Counted from the stretch's first letter, positions 8,524-16,644 are shown. The stretch is 37,136 nucleotides of DNA from DATGFB01 sp032160545 (GCA_032160545.1 JAVHVN010000014.1:1-37136); one strand, 5' to 3'. Program-made: numbers and translations. The notes: generated by a model not told the origin, from the sequence alone.

Positions 8524-9411
8524 TTGCCGGTCGTAGTGGACGGCATCGTCGTCGCCGAGGGCGTGGCGGCGGCGGTGTGCTTCGCGGCGTCCTCGGCGTT
8601 CAAGCATGCGAGCGCCTCGCATGTGGACGCCGCGCGCCCCACGGCGCGAAGCGGTGCCGCGGGGTTCCTGACCCGTACCCTGCAGCACCCGCTCTGGCTG
8701 GCCGGTCTCACGGCCGACGTCGGCGGTGTCGTCCTGCAGATCCTCGCGTTGCGGCGAGGCGCGCTGGCCGTCGTCCAACCCCTGCTGCTCTCGAGCCTCG
8801 TCTTCGCGCTGCTGATGCATGGCGTGGCGCGCCGCCGGCTGGCCGCCAAGGATCTCGGCTGGGCGACCGCGGTGGTCGCCCTCCTCGCCGGCTTCACGCT
8901 GCTGTGCGGCTCCGTTCCGGCCCGCACCCAGGAGCCCGTCGACCGGCTCCCTGCGCTGGTGGCCGGTCTGGTCGGGCTGGTCGTCGTGGCGACGAGCGTC
9001 ATCGTCGGGATCCGGCACCACACCCATCCCGGGCGTCCGGCGTTGCTCGGGTTCGCCGCCGGGATCGTCTACGCCGGGACCGCCGCACTCCTGAAGTCGT
9101 TGACCACGGTCGCGGCCGACCACGGCATCGGGCATGTCCTCGTCTCGTGGCAGCTGTACGCGGTCGTGGCCGCCGGGGCCCTCGGCCTGGCGATCGCCCA
9201 ACTGTCGTTCCGGGCCGGCCCGCTTGCCGCCGGCCTGCCCATCGCGGCCACCGTCGATCCGCTCCTGTCGATCGGGCTCGGCGTGCTGCTGTTCGACGAG
9301 CACATCCGGCTCGGCCCCGGCCACGGGGTCGTCCTCGGCCTGCTGCTCACCGGCCTGTCGTTCGCCGTCCTGCAGCTCACGCGATCCGAGTCGCGCGCCG
9401 TCAGGCCGTAG
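8524..9411 (+). CDS. DMT/EamA-like multi-pass membrane protein
   Basis: The product is 295 residues with about nine to ten hydrophobic segments. They occur in pairs resembling an EamA-type transporter (for example GVVLQILALRRGALAVVQPLLLSSLVFALLM in the first half and AAGLPIAATVDPLLSIGLGVLLFDEHI in the second half, including the typical P-x-x-x-x-x-G-x-x-x-F-x-E pattern). The TTG start at 8524 is supported by GGAGG 8 nt upstream; a GTG at 8536 is an alternative. It is probably a small-molecule exporter in the cytoplasmic membrane; the substrate is unknown. It is divergent from the GT4/PIG-L pair across 109 bp, so a shared pathway is possible but unproven. Confidence 0.85.
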   Translation: MPVVVDGIVVAEGVAAAVCFAASSAFKHASASHVDAARPTARSGAAGFLTRTLQHPLWLAGLTADVGGVVLQILALRRGALAVVQPLLLSSLVFALLMHGVARRRLAAKDLGWATAVVALLAGFTLLCGSVPARTQEPVDRLPALVAGLVGLVVVATSVIVGIRHHTHPGRPALLGFAAGIVYAGTAALLKSLTTVAADHGIGHVLVSWQLYAVVAAGALGLAIAQLSFRAGPLAAGLPIAATVDPLLSIGLGVLLFDEHIRLGPGHGVVLGLLLTGLSFAVLQLTRSESRAVRP

Positions 9412-9570
9412 CCGGTCGTGCGCTGGGCGAGGATTGCGCAGCGGCATCGGACAGACCCGTTCCGTCGGCGCGACCTTCAGGTGAATCCGCGCCGGAAGGC
9501 GTGTCGACGAGCCCGCAACGGTGGAACGATCCCTGCAACGCGAGTCACCCCCCTGAGCCCAGGGAGACCC

Positions 9571-10794
9571 ATGGCAGCGCAGTACGACGTGATCGTGGTG
9601 GGCGCGCGGTGCGCGGGGGCGCCCACCGCCAGGCTGCTCGCCAGGCAGGGCTACCGGGTCCTGATGGTCGACCGGGCGTCATTCCCGAGCGACACCATCT
9701 CGACCCACATGATCCACCCGCCCGGCGCGGCCCGGCTGCAGCGCTGGGGCGTGCTGGACGAGGTGGCCGCGACCAACTGCCCTCCGGTCGAGGGCTACTC
9801 CATGGACTTCGGCCCGTTCACGATTCGCGGGCGGCCGCGTCCCTACGACGGGATGACCACGGGTTACGCGCCGCGCCGGTACCTGCTCGACAAGATCCTC
9901 GTGGATGCCGCCGACCGGGCCGGGGTCGAGATCCGCGAGGGCTTCTCGGTCTCGGCGCCGATCGTCGAGGACGGCGTGGTGGTCGGCATCCGCGGCGACG
10001 GCCACGGCGGAGACGGGGCGGAGGTCATCGAACGGGCACGCGTCGTCGTCGGTGCGGACGGCCGCAACTCGCACGTCGCCCCGGTCGTCGAAGCACTGGA
10101 GTATCACCAGAAGCCGCCGCTGCAATGGAGCTACTACACCTACTGGAGCAACTTGCCGGTCGACGGCATGGAGATCGTCGACCGTCCGAACCGGGGGTGG
10201 GCAGCCGTCCCGACCAACGACGGGCTGACCATGCTCGTCGTCGGCTGGCCGATCGCCGAGGCCGCTGAGTACAAGTCCGACGTCGAGGCGAACTACCTGC
10301 GCACGCTCGACCTCGCGCCCGACTTCGCCGAGCGGGTCCGCGGGGCGACGCGCGAGGAGCAGTTCTTCGGCGCGTCGGTCCGCAGCTACTTCCGCACCCC
10401 GTTCGGTCCGGGCTGGGCGCTCGTCGGCGACGCGGGCTACAACAAGGACCCGATCACCGCCCAGGGCATCACCGACGCGTTCCGTGACGCCGAGCTCTGC
10501 GCGAGCGCCCTCGACGCGGCACTGTCCGGGGCGCTGCCGTACGACGAGGCGATGGCGTGCTACCAGCAGGAGCGCGATGCCGGCGTCCTGCCGATCTTCG
10601 AGTTCACCTCCCAGCTGGCGACGTTCGAGCCCGCCCCTGCGCAGATGCAGCACCTGCTCGCCGCGGTGTACGGCAACCAGGACGCGATGGACGACTTCGT
10701 CAGCCTCACCGCCGGAACGCTCTCACCCGCCGAGTTCTTCGCGCCCGAGAACATCCGCCGGATCATGGCCTCGGCCCCAGCGCACTCCGGCTGA
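9571..10794 (+). CDS. FAD-dependent oxidoreductase (geranylgeranyl reductase-like)
   Basis: The ATG at 9571 follows AGGGAG and gives 407 residues. The N-terminus has an FAD-binding Rossmann motif (YDVIVVGARCAGAPTARLLA followed by VLMVDRASFPSDTISTH). The middle has VVGADGRNS, and a second flavin motif reads GWALVGDAGYNKDPITAQGITDAF. This arrangement is shared by geranylgeranyl reductase-like and p-hydroxybenzoate hydroxylase-like flavoproteins, which either reduce isoprenoid double bonds or hydroxylate substrates. The substrate cannot be read from the sequence. It stands alone between the DMT gene and a convergent acyltransferase gene. Confidence 0.88.
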   Translation: MAAQYDVIVVGARCAGAPTARLLARQGYRVLMVDRASFPSDTISTHMIHPPGAARLQRWGVLDEVAATNCPPVEGYSMDFGPFTIRGRPRPYDGMTTGYAPRRYLLDKILVDAADRAGVEIREGFSVSAPIVEDGVVVGIRGDGHGGDGAEVIERARVVVGADGRNSHVAPVVEALEYHQKPPLQWSYYTYWSNLPVDGMEIVDRPNRGWAAVPTNDGLTMLVVGWPIAEAAEYKSDVEANYLRTLDLAPDFAERVRGATREEQFFGASVRSYFRTPFGPGWALVGDAGYNKDPITAQGITDAFRDAELCASALDAALSGALPYDEAMACYQQERDAGVLPIFEFTSQLATFEPAPAQMQHLLAAVYGNQDAMDDFVSLTAGTLSPAEFFAPENIRRIMASAPAHSG

Positions 10795-10814
10795 GAGCTC
10801 GCGATTCGCTCCGT

Positions 10815-12785
10815 TCAGGGACGGAACTTCTGCAACTGGCTCGTGAACCACGGCGCCAGCCACCGCACGCCGGACTCGCTGAGGTGGACGCCGTCGCTGC
10901 GCACCTCGACGCCGTCGACGTCCCACGCGAAGCTACCGGCGGGCGCAAGCTTCTTGTTCAGGTCGAGAAGGCGGACGTCGGGCCGGTGCACGAGCACCTG
11001 CGTGACCAACGCGTTCCATCGGTCGACCCGCACCGGGTCGTCCTCGGGGTACAGCGAGCCGTCCGGCTGCTCGCCGCGCCGGTTGTACGGCTCGGACGCG
11101 ATGATCACCCGAGCTCCGGTCGATCCGAGGATGTCGACGGCCTGTTGGATCAACGAGGTCAGGTACTGGTCGAACGCCGGCTCGCCGATGTGCGTCCAGC
11201 GCCCGGCGTGCTGACGGTTCATCGTCTCCCAGCGACCGACGACCAGCACCACCTCGTCGGGTAGGTCGGCGCGTACCTGACTGCGCCAACGCGCCTGCCA
11301 GGTATTGCAGGTCTGGCTCTCGTCGTACTGCTGGCCGAAGTAGTCGTACGGGCCGCCCTGCACGACCCCGCAGCCCAGGGTGGTGCGGTTGACGACCTCG
11401 ACGCCCGTCGTCGGCGGCAGATACTGCGCCAGCGTCCAGCCGATCGAGTCGCCGAAGACGTCCACGCGCAGTGGGCCGGTACCGGTCTTGTGCACCGGGC
11501 GGCTCGGGGCGGGCGCCTGCCGCTGTTGAGCGGCCGAGGCAGCCTGCGCGGTCGTCCCCGGCGGCAGGTCGCCGCCGCCGGCCGCCGGCACCATGACCGG
11601 CACCCTGCCGTTCGGTGCCGCGCAGGCACTGAACACCAGCACGGCGCCGACGCACGCGGCGGCCGCCGGCAGCAGGCGCCGCGGCTGAAGGCGCATCCGC
11701 TGGGCCGGTAGCTCCACGAGGAACAGTGAAGCCGTCGCGATCGCGATCGTGACCGCGACACGCAGTTCGGCGAGCTGATAGGTACGCAGCCCGGTGCGCG
11801 CGCCCGTCAGCACTCCGTACACCGGCCAGTGCCACAGGTACACCGCGTACGAGATGCGACCGAGGGCCGCGAGCGGCGTCGAGGCGAGCACCCGGGACAC
11901 GAGCGTGCGGCCGTCGAGCACGAGGCCGGCTATCAGCGCGGCAGAGGCAACCGATACGCCCAGCATCAGCCCGTGCCGGAACTGGTCGGGCGCGCCCGTC
12001 GCCGCGTGCGCGGCCAGGACGAGCGCGAGCAGGCCAGCACCGGACAGCAGCCCGGCGTAGCGGCCGGCCGCCTGCGGCGAGCGCTTCGCGCGCCGCCGCG
12101 CACCGTGCCATGACCAGGTCGGGGCGAGCAGCGCGGCGAGCGCGGCGCCGACCAGCAACTCCTGCGCGCGGGTGTCGGTGCCGAAGTAGACCCGGCCGGG
12201 AGTCGCTCGTCCGCTCATCACGAACGTCATCAGTGCTGACGCGGCGATCCCGAGGACGCTGAGGCTCAGCAGCCTTCGGCGGCGGTTCTCGGCGGTCCGC
12301 ACGCCGGCCCAGGCCAGGACGAGCAGGCAGGGCCAGATGGCGTAGAACTGCTCCTCTACCGCGAGCGACCAGGTGTGCTGCAACGGCGACGCGGTGCCGC
12401 CCGTCGAGAAGTAGTCCGTTCCCCGCAGCGCCCACCGCCAGTTGCTCGACCACAGCGACGCCGTGAGCGCATCGTCGCGCAACCCGGCGACGGCGTCGGG
12501 ACGAAACAGACCGCGACCCGCGACCACCGCGGTGATCATGACCAGTGCCGCCGGCAGCAGGCGGCGCGCCCGCCGGGCCCAGAACGCCGGCAGGTCGGCC
12601 TGGCCGGTGCGCCGGCTTTCGTCCAGCAGCAGGCTGGTGATCAGGAAGCCGCTCAGCACGAAGAACACGTCGACGCCGACGAAACCGCCCGTCACGCCGG
12701 GGATTCCGGCGTGGGCCAGCAGCACGCCGACAACGGCGAGCGCCCGCACGCCGTCGAGCGCGGGCAGGCGAGCGGGAGCGGGCAC
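10815..12785 (-). CDS. acyltransferase-3 / SGNH fusion O-acyltransferase
   Basis: The 656-residue product is a two-domain OafA/OatA-type protein. Residues about 7-370 form the polytopic acyltransferase-3 domain: LDGVRALAVVGVLLAH with conserved His25, GGFVGVDVFFVLSGFLIT, the RRARRLLPA motif and TWSLAVEEQFYAIWP. After a Pro/Ala/Gln-rich linker comes an extracytoplasmic SGNH hydrolase domain with GDSIG (Ser447) and SDGVHLS (Asp631, His634). Known family members O-acetylate peptidoglycan, LPS or surface polysaccharides. The target here is probably a cell-envelope glycan (inferred). The product is full length; its gene ends 20 bp from the end of the convergent flavoprotein gene. Confidence 0.92.
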   Translation of the reverse strand: MPAPARLPALDGVRALAVVGVLLAHAGIPGVTGGFVGVDVFFVLSGFLITSLLLDESRRTGQADLPAFWARRARRLLPAALVMITAVVAGRGLFRPDAVAGLRDDALTASLWSSNWRWALRGTDYFSTGGTASPLQHTWSLAVEEQFYAIWPCLLVLAWAGVRTAENRRRRLLSLSVLGIAASALMTFVMSGRATPGRVYFGTDTRAQELLVGAALAALLAPTWSWHGARRRAKRSPQAAGRYAGLLSGAGLLALVLAAHAATGAPDQFRHGLMLGVSVASAALIAGLVLDGRTLVSRVLASTPLAALGRISYAVYLWHWPVYGVLTGARTGLRTYQLAELRVAVTIAIATASLFLVELPAQRMRLQPRRLLPAAAACVGAVLVFSACAAPNGRVPVMVPAAGGGDLPPGTTAQAASAAQQRQAPAPSRPVHKTGTGPLRVDVFGDSIGWTLAQYLPPTTGVEVVNRTTLGCGVVQGGPYDYFGQQYDESQTCNTWQARWRSQVRADLPDEVVLVVGRWETMNRQHAGRWTHIGEPAFDQYLTSLIQQAVDILGSTGARVIIASEPYNRRGEQPDGSLYPEDDPVRVDRWNALVTQVLVHRPDVRLLDLNKKLAPAGSFAWDVDGVEVRSDGVHLSESGVRWLAPWFTSQLQKFRP

Positions 12786-12882
12786 GGGGCACCTGGGGTG
12801 AGGCGGAGCGATGTCCGGGGTGGGGACGCGAGCGGTACAGGTCTACCAGTGATCGCGCGCGTTCGCCCGCTCGCGACACGAC

Positions 12883-12923
12883 TCCGGGTGGGTGACCCCA
12901 CCGGCCGGACCACCCACCCCGGA
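12883..12923 (-). terminator. GC-rich hairpin between pspC-like and acyltransferase genes
   Basis: Two complementary arms (12883-12894 and 12911-12923) form about 11-12 bp with a single bulged C. The hairpin lies just after the stop of the PspC/LiaF-like gene on the minus strand. No T-tract follows, so termination is inferred from structure and position only. Confidence 0.45.
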
Positions 12924-12936
12924 AGGTGCTCGCAGA

Positions 12937-14217
12937 TCAGCCCGTGTGCTCGACCGAGACGAGGCCGTCGGCAAGGTGCACGTCAATCGTCAGCGCAGCG
13001 CCCGTGGCGGTCGATGGCGGCAGCTCCGTGTGGTTGACCCCCCAGCCGTGGTACTCGTGGTTGCCTGCGTTCGCGCCGCCGTCGATCGCGATGTCGCCCG
13101 CGTGGACGTTCGCCTGGACGGTCACGTTCATGGACCGGGGGACGAGCAACTGGACGTGCCCGGCGGCCATCGTGACGTCGACGGTGCGAGCCGAGGTCAG
13201 CGTGCCGAGGCGGCTCAGGTCCAGGACACCCTCGCCGAACGCCAGGCGGTACTCCGACTGCAGGGCCACGGCCGAGGTGGGCGTCCACTCCCGGCGACCG
13301 GTCCCGTCGTGCAGGCTCGCATCGGTGGAGCCGAACCCGACCAGCCCGACGATCGCCACGACGAGCAGCGGGCTGAGGCTCCACGGCGTGCGCCGCAGCG
13401 CCATGCCGGCCAGCAGGACGCCCAGGGTCACGCCGAACACGACCCAGAGGTAGACCGGGATCGGGATGCCGTTCGCCGCGTCGACGGCGGCGAGGATGCC
13501 GAGGGCCGGCAGCAGCAGGCCCGCTGCCACCAGCTTGAGCGGCAGCGCCCGGCGGCGGCGTTCGCGCGAGGCAGCCGCGGACTCCGCGATCCACTGCCGC
13601 GTCTCGCCCAGCCACGGCGGCCGGGACGGGCCGCCCTGCTCGTCCGCGGGTGATCCGGCGGCGGTCTTCTGCAGCGACACGGTGTCGTCTGGTCGCGGGC
13701 CGGGGGCCGCGGGCGGCTGATCCGGCCAGTCGGCACGCAGCCGTCCGCGCCGGCCGAAGATCGCGATCAGCACGATGACGACGGCCAGGATCGGGAAGAA
13801 CCGGTGCGGCGCCCACCAGCTGAAAGCGACGGCCCAGAGGAAGAGGCCGACGGCCACCGTGACCAGCCACACCGGAACCCGGCGGCGGCGCAGCGCCGCG
13901 ACGAAGCGGTCGATCGGGGCGTCGACGGTGCCTTGCTCGGGAATCACCGCCCACGCCACCACGTAGGCGAGAACCCCGGCGCCGCCGAAGAACGCGGCCG
14001 TGGCGAACAGGACGCGGAACAGCACGGGGTCGACGCCGAAATACTCGCCGAGGCCCCCGGCGACGCCGGCGCCGATCCGGTCCTGACGGCTGCGCCGCAC
14101 GACCCGGGTCGTCCCGGCGGGCTGCGGCTCGGACGGCGGCGGAGGCGGCGGGGGCGGGGGAGGCGCGGACGGCGGGGGAGGCGGCGTCGAGCCGCCCGAA
14201 GGCTCGGTCGTGGTCAT
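12937..14217 (-). CDS. PspC/LiaF-like membrane protein
   Basis: The ATG at 14217 has GGAG 9 nt upstream and gives 426 residues (MTTTEPSGGSTPPPPP); in-frame ATGs up to 14253 would add a short non-conserved tail. The order is a cytoplasmic Pro-rich N-terminus (to about 45), a PspC domain (SRQDRIGAGVAGGLGEYFGVDPVLFRVLF, membrane helix to VIPEQG), two helices, a charged cytoplasmic stretch, and several more helices. The extracytoplasmic C-terminus, from about residue 300, resembles the LiaF C-terminal domain (GEGVLDLSRLG, LLVPRSMNVTVQANVHAGDI). Its gene is divergent from a PspC-domain kinase and its regulator. By analogy with LiaF and with corynebacterial EsrI it may inhibit that kinase until the envelope is stressed. 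Confidence 0.87.
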   Translation of the reverse strand: MTTTEPSGGSTPPPPPSAPPPPPPPPPPSEPQPAGTTRVVRRSRQDRIGAGVAGGLGEYFGVDPVLFRVLFATAAFFGGAGVLAYVVAWAVIPEQGTVDAPIDRFVAALRRRRVPVWLVTVAVGLFLWAVAFSWWAPHRFFPILAVVIVLIAIFGRRGRLRADWPDQPPAAPGPRPDDTVSLQKTAAGSPADEQGGPSRPPWLGETRQWIAESAAASRERRRRALPLKLVAAGLLLPALGILAAVDAANGIPIPVYLWVVFGVTLGVLLAGMALRRTPWSLSPLLVVAIVGLVGFGSTDASLHDGTGRREWTPTSAVALQSEYRLAFGEGVLDLSRLGTLTSARTVDVTMAAGHVQLLVPRSMNVTVQANVHAGDIAIDGGANAGNHEYHGWGVNHTELPPSTATGAALTIDVHLADGLVSVEHTG

Positions 14218-14262
14218 GGCACCAGGCTCCATCGCCACTGGGGTCAGCCACATCGGGTGAGG

Positions 14263-14295
14263 CCCTGATCTGCACCCTGAACCTCGATGTCAGGG
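14263..14295. promoter_or_regulatory. inverted and direct CCCTGA repeats in divergent promoter
   Basis: CCCTGA occurs at 14263-14268 and 14275-14280, and TCAGGG at 14290-14295. The last two form a perfect 6-bp inverted repeat with a 9-nt spacer, in the gap between the divergent PspC/LiaF-like gene and the kinase gene. This is a candidate autoregulatory site for the NarL-type regulator. No experimental consensus supports it. Confidence 0.35.
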
Positions 14296-14340
14296 GCACA
14301 CCTGATGCCGCCGGGACGCGAACACCGGGATCATAGGGCG

Positions 14341-15525
14341 GTGACCGCTCCCACCGTGCCCGCGCGCCGGTTGTACCGGCGCCCTGACCACGGGCTGGGG
14401 CGCCTGACGCCAGGGGTGGCGGCGGGTATCGCCGAGCACCTGCACGTGCGCCCGCGACTGATCCGTATCGCCCTGGTCGTGCTCTGCACGGCGGGCGGCC
14501 TGGGATTCGCTCTGTACGGCGCCTACTGGATCGTGCTTCCCACCCCTCCCGCTGCGCCGCCGTCGCGCCTGCCGACTTGGCTCGAGTACCCGGTTGCCGT
14601 GATCGTCGCGATCGCCGCGCTCGCCGCTCTCGCATCGCAGGTGCCGCTCGGCGGGCTGTTCACACCGACTCTGCTCGCGTGCCTCGGCGGCGCGCTGATC
14701 TGGCGCCAGGCCACCGAGCCCGATCGCGATCGGTGGCGCCGGTTGTCGCGCACGTCGCTGCAGGCGAGCGGCACCGACCGACTCGGTCGGATCCGTCTTG
14801 TCGCGGGCGGCGCGCTGGTCGTCGCCGGAGCGATCCTGGTGCTCGCCCGTGCGGACGTCCGCGCGATCCGCGACGGACTGCTCGCGACCTCGGTGACGGT
14901 CGTCGGCATCGCCCTCGTCACCGGGCCGTGGTGGATGCGAATGGTGAGCCAGCTCGGGGCCGAGCGTAGTGAACGGATCCGCTCGCAGGAACGTGCGGAC
15001 ATCGCGGCGCACCTGCACGACTCGGTGCTCCAGACGCTGGCCCTCATCCAGCGCAACGCCGGATCGCCGCGCGAGGTCGCCCGCTTGGCCCGCGGGCAGG
15101 AGCGCGAACTGCGCACGTTGCTCTACGGCACCCGGACGGCGTCCGGTCAGTTCGCCGAAGAGCTGCGCGCTGTGGCCGCCGAGGTCGAGGATGCGTACGC
15201 CGCCGCCGTCGACGTGGTGGTCGTCGGCGACGTCGCGATGGACGACACGCTCGCCGCCGCGGTGGCCGCGAGCCGCGAGGCGCTCGTCAACGCTGCCAAG
15301 CACGGGCAGGTGACGGCCGTCAGCCTCTACGCGGAGGTCGAACCGCACGCAGTGAGCATCTTCGTGAAGGATCGAGGGGTGGGCTTCGATCCGGAGGCGG
15401 TCGCGGACGACAGGCAGGGCGTCCGTGGTTCCATCGTGGGCCGGGTCGAGCGACACGGCGGCGAGGCCACCGTTCGCAGTGGCGCCGGCAGCGGCACGGA
15501 GGTACAGATCAGGATGCCCCGATGA
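14341..15525 (+). CDS. PspC-domain sensor histidine kinase (NarL/LiaS-type)
   Basis: With GTG 14341 the product is 394 residues. ATG 14305 (AGGGG 8 nt upstream) or ATG 14287 would add 12 or 18 residues, and the start is not settled. The N-terminus is a PspC domain (RLYRRPDHGLGRLTPGVAAG, IRIALVVLCTAGGLGFALYGAYWIVLP), followed by helices near 80-97, 103-120 and 155-195. HisKA_3 has AAHLHDSVLQTLALIQR (phospho-acceptor His226). The HATPase has REALVNAAKHG and VKDRGVGFDPE. It is an envelope-stress kinase with its regulator gene overlapping by 4 bp. Sharing the PspC domain with the divergent protein suggests that the two sense or interact through the same domain. Confidence 0.9.
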   Translation: MTAPTVPARRLYRRPDHGLGRLTPGVAAGIAEHLHVRPRLIRIALVVLCTAGGLGFALYGAYWIVLPTPPAAPPSRLPTWLEYPVAVIVAIAALAALASQVPLGGLFTPTLLACLGGALIWRQATEPDRDRWRRLSRTSLQASGTDRLGRIRLVAGGALVVAGAILVLARADVRAIRDGLLATSVTVVGIALVTGPWWMRMVSQLGAERSERIRSQERADIAAHLHDSVLQTLALIQRNAGSPREVARLARGQERELRTLLYGTRTASGQFAEELRAVAAEVEDAYAAAVDVVVVGDVAMDDTLAAAVAASREALVNAAKHGQVTAVSLYAEVEPHAVSIFVKDRGVGFDPEAVADDRQGVRGSIVGRVERHGGEATVRSGAGSGTEVQIRMPR

Positions 15526-16160
15526 CCACCCGCGTCGTCATTGTCGACGACCATGCGATGTTCCGTTCCGGCGTGCGCGCCGAGTTGGGCGAGCGGGTGC
15601 TCGTCGTCGGCGAGGCCGGCTCGCCCGCCGAGGCGATCGACGTCATCGGCAGCACCGCGCCCGACGTCGTCCTCCTGGACGTGCACATGCCCGACGGCGG
15701 CGGCCTTGCCGTGATCGAGGTCGTCGGCACCAATCCGCCCGCGCCGCGGTTCCTTGCGCTGTCGGTGTCGGACGCCGCCGAGGACGTCATCGCGTTGATC
15801 CGCGCCGGTGCTCGCGGTTATGTCACCAAGACCATCTCGCCGGACGATCTCGCCGATGCGGTGGAGCGCGTGGCCGACGGCGACGTCGTCTTCAGCCCGC
15901 GGCTCGCCGGCTTCGTCCTCGACGCGTTCCGCGAGGCGCCGATAACGCCCTCGGTGGACTCGGAACTCGACCAGCTCACACCGCGGGAGCGCGAGGTGCT
16001 GCGGTTACTCGCCCGCGGCTACGCCTACAAGGAGATCGCGGCCGAGCTGTTCATCTCTGTCAAGACGGTGGAGACCCACGCCTCGAACGTGCTGCGCAAG
16101 CTGCAGCTGTCCAGCCGCCACCAGCTCACCCGCTGGGCGGCCGACCGCCGCATGCTCTGA
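15522..16160 (+). CDS. NarL/FixJ-family response regulator
   Basis: The 212-residue product starts at an ATG overlapping the kinase stop (ATGA), so translation is probably coupled. The receiver domain has IVDDHAMFRSG, phospho-acceptor Asp53 (VLLDVHMPDGGG) and the KTIS region. The C-terminal LuxR-type helix-turn-helix reads LTPREREVLRLLARGYAYKEIAAELFISVKTVETHASNVLRKL. It is the output of the LiaFSR/EsrISR-like module. Its likely targets include the intergenic region at 14218-14340, where a CCCTGA/TCAGGG inverted repeat occurs. It converges on the chorismate mutase gene with a 2-bp gap. Confidence 0.93.
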   Translation: MTTRVVIVDDHAMFRSGVRAELGERVLVVGEAGSPAEAIDVIGSTAPDVVLLDVHMPDGGGLAVIEVVGTNPPAPRFLALSVSDAAEDVIALIRAGARGYVTKTISPDDLADAVERVADGDVVFSPRLAGFVLDAFREAPITPSVDSELDQLTPREREVLRLLARGYAYKEIAAELFISVKTVETHASNVLRKLQLSSRHQLTRWAADRRML

Positions 16161-16162
16161 CG

Positions 16163-16456
16163 TCAGCGGGTGCCTCGGCAGACCTGCAGCACGGCGTCGG
16201 CGAGATGCGCGCCGTCCGGTCCCAGGGCATCGCGGTAGGCCGCCAGGATCACTCGCTCACGGCCGAGTTCGACACGGGCGCCGCCGGCGTTCAGGCGGGC
16301 GCGCTGAATGCGCCCCGAGAGCCGGGCGCGCTCGGCGATGAGCCGGACGATCGCCTCGTCCATCGCGTCGATCTGCGCGCGGAGCGTCGGGATGGCGTCG
16401 GCCGAATCGATCTCGGCCGCCGGGTCGCTGCCGACGGCCGGGCTGATGGCGGTCAT
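16163..16456 (-). CDS. chorismate mutase, AroQ type (actinobacterial short form)
   Basis: The 97-residue all-helical product converts chorismate to prephenate, the first committed step to Phe and Tyr. IPTLRAQIDAMDEAIVRLIAERARLSGRI, the ALGPDGAHLADAVLQ segment and the terminal CRGTR match the layout of M. tuberculosis Rv0948c. That enzyme, the AroQ-delta subclass, is weak alone and is activated by complex formation with DAHP synthase; the same behaviour here is inferred. Its ATG has an AAGGGAAG ribosome site. As in M. tuberculosis the gene is divergent from pcrA/uvrD1. A leader peptide and terminator stem precede it, suggesting aromatic-amino-acid attenuation. Confidence 0.92.
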   Translation of the reverse strand: MTAISPAVGSDPAAEIDSADAIPTLRAQIDAMDEAIVRLIAERARLSGRIQRARLNAGGARVELGRERVILAAYRDALGPDGAHLADAVLQVCRGTR

Positions 16457-16503
16457 GGTCTTCCCTTTCGAAGGGCCTCGGTTGGAGGGCCCGGCAACGA
16501 GAA

Positions 16504-16529
16504 ACGCCCCGGGCTCTGGCCCGGGGCGT
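16504..16529 (-). terminator. attenuator terminator stem in chorismate mutase leader
   Basis: Perfect 11-bp arms (16504-16514 and 16519-16529) enclose a 4-nt loop. On the minus strand the stem is followed by TTTCTC. It lies between a short aromatic-rich reading frame and the chorismate mutase start, and 14 nt beyond the leader stop codon, so it would end transcription before the gene. Leader bases 16552-16547 (UCUGGC) can pair with GCCAGA at 16520-16515 in the loop and arm. Bases 16559-16553 can pair with 16533-16527 at the base of the stem. Both offer competing structures. Confidence 0.65.
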
Positions 16530-16543
16530 CGTTGGTTGAGTGG

Positions 16544-16609
16544 TCAGCCAGAAACGACGGGCACCGAGCTGCGGTACCCGTAGAAAAAGTCGTACGCCTG
16601 GCGAAGCAC
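16544..16609 (-). CDS. putative Phe/Tyr leader peptide of attenuator
   Basis: Reading the minus strand from GTG 16609 gives VLRQAYDFFYGYRSSVPVVSG, 21 residues and a TGA stop. Five of residues 6-12 are aromatic (Tyr-Asp-Phe-Phe-Tyr-Gly-Tyr), including a TTT codon that is rare in this GC-rich DNA. It lies about 90 nt upstream of chorismate mutase and just before an 11-bp terminator stem. No Shine-Dalgarno is seen. The frame is open far upstream, so the GTG start is inferred from a promoter-like TTGCCG-N17-CACCAT placed for a leaderless transcript. If real, ribosome stalling at Phe/Tyr codons would prevent terminator formation when aromatic amino acids are scarce. Confidence 0.6.
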   Translation of the reverse strand: MLRQAYDFFYGYRSSVPVVSG

Positions 16610-16615
16610 GTATCG

Positions 16616-16644
16616 ATGGTGACACGGCCGCACCGCCGCGGCAA
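16616..16644 (-). promoter_or_regulatory. possible promoter of chorismate mutase leader
   Basis: On the minus strand TTGCCG (16644-16639) and CACCAT (16621-16616) are separated by 17 nt. The -10-like hexamer ends 6 nt before the leader-peptide GTG, the spacing expected for a leaderless transcript. The match to consensus is 4/6 and 3/6, so this is tentative. Confidence 0.35.

Noticed and set aside
9412..9570. A structured leader or riboswitch before the flavoprotein gene
   Set aside because: The 159-bp gap has no clear stem set or known motif. I see only a ribosome site (AGGGAG) near the ATG.
7485..10268. A 927-codon plus-strand open frame
   Set aside because: It runs antisense to the GT4 gene and through the DMT and flavoprotein genes in another frame. 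Its Arg/Pro/Gly-rich translation lacks any domain, typical of GC-rich shadow frames.
10933..12879. A 648-codon minus-strand open frame in the acyltransferase region
   Set aside because: It overlaps the OafA-type gene in a second frame of the same strand. The acyltransferase frame carries all conserved motifs.
12983..14635. A 550-codon minus-strand frame across the PspC/LiaF-like gene
   Set aside because: It is an alternative frame of the same strand, without PspC or membrane-helix patterns, and extends into the divergent kinase gene.
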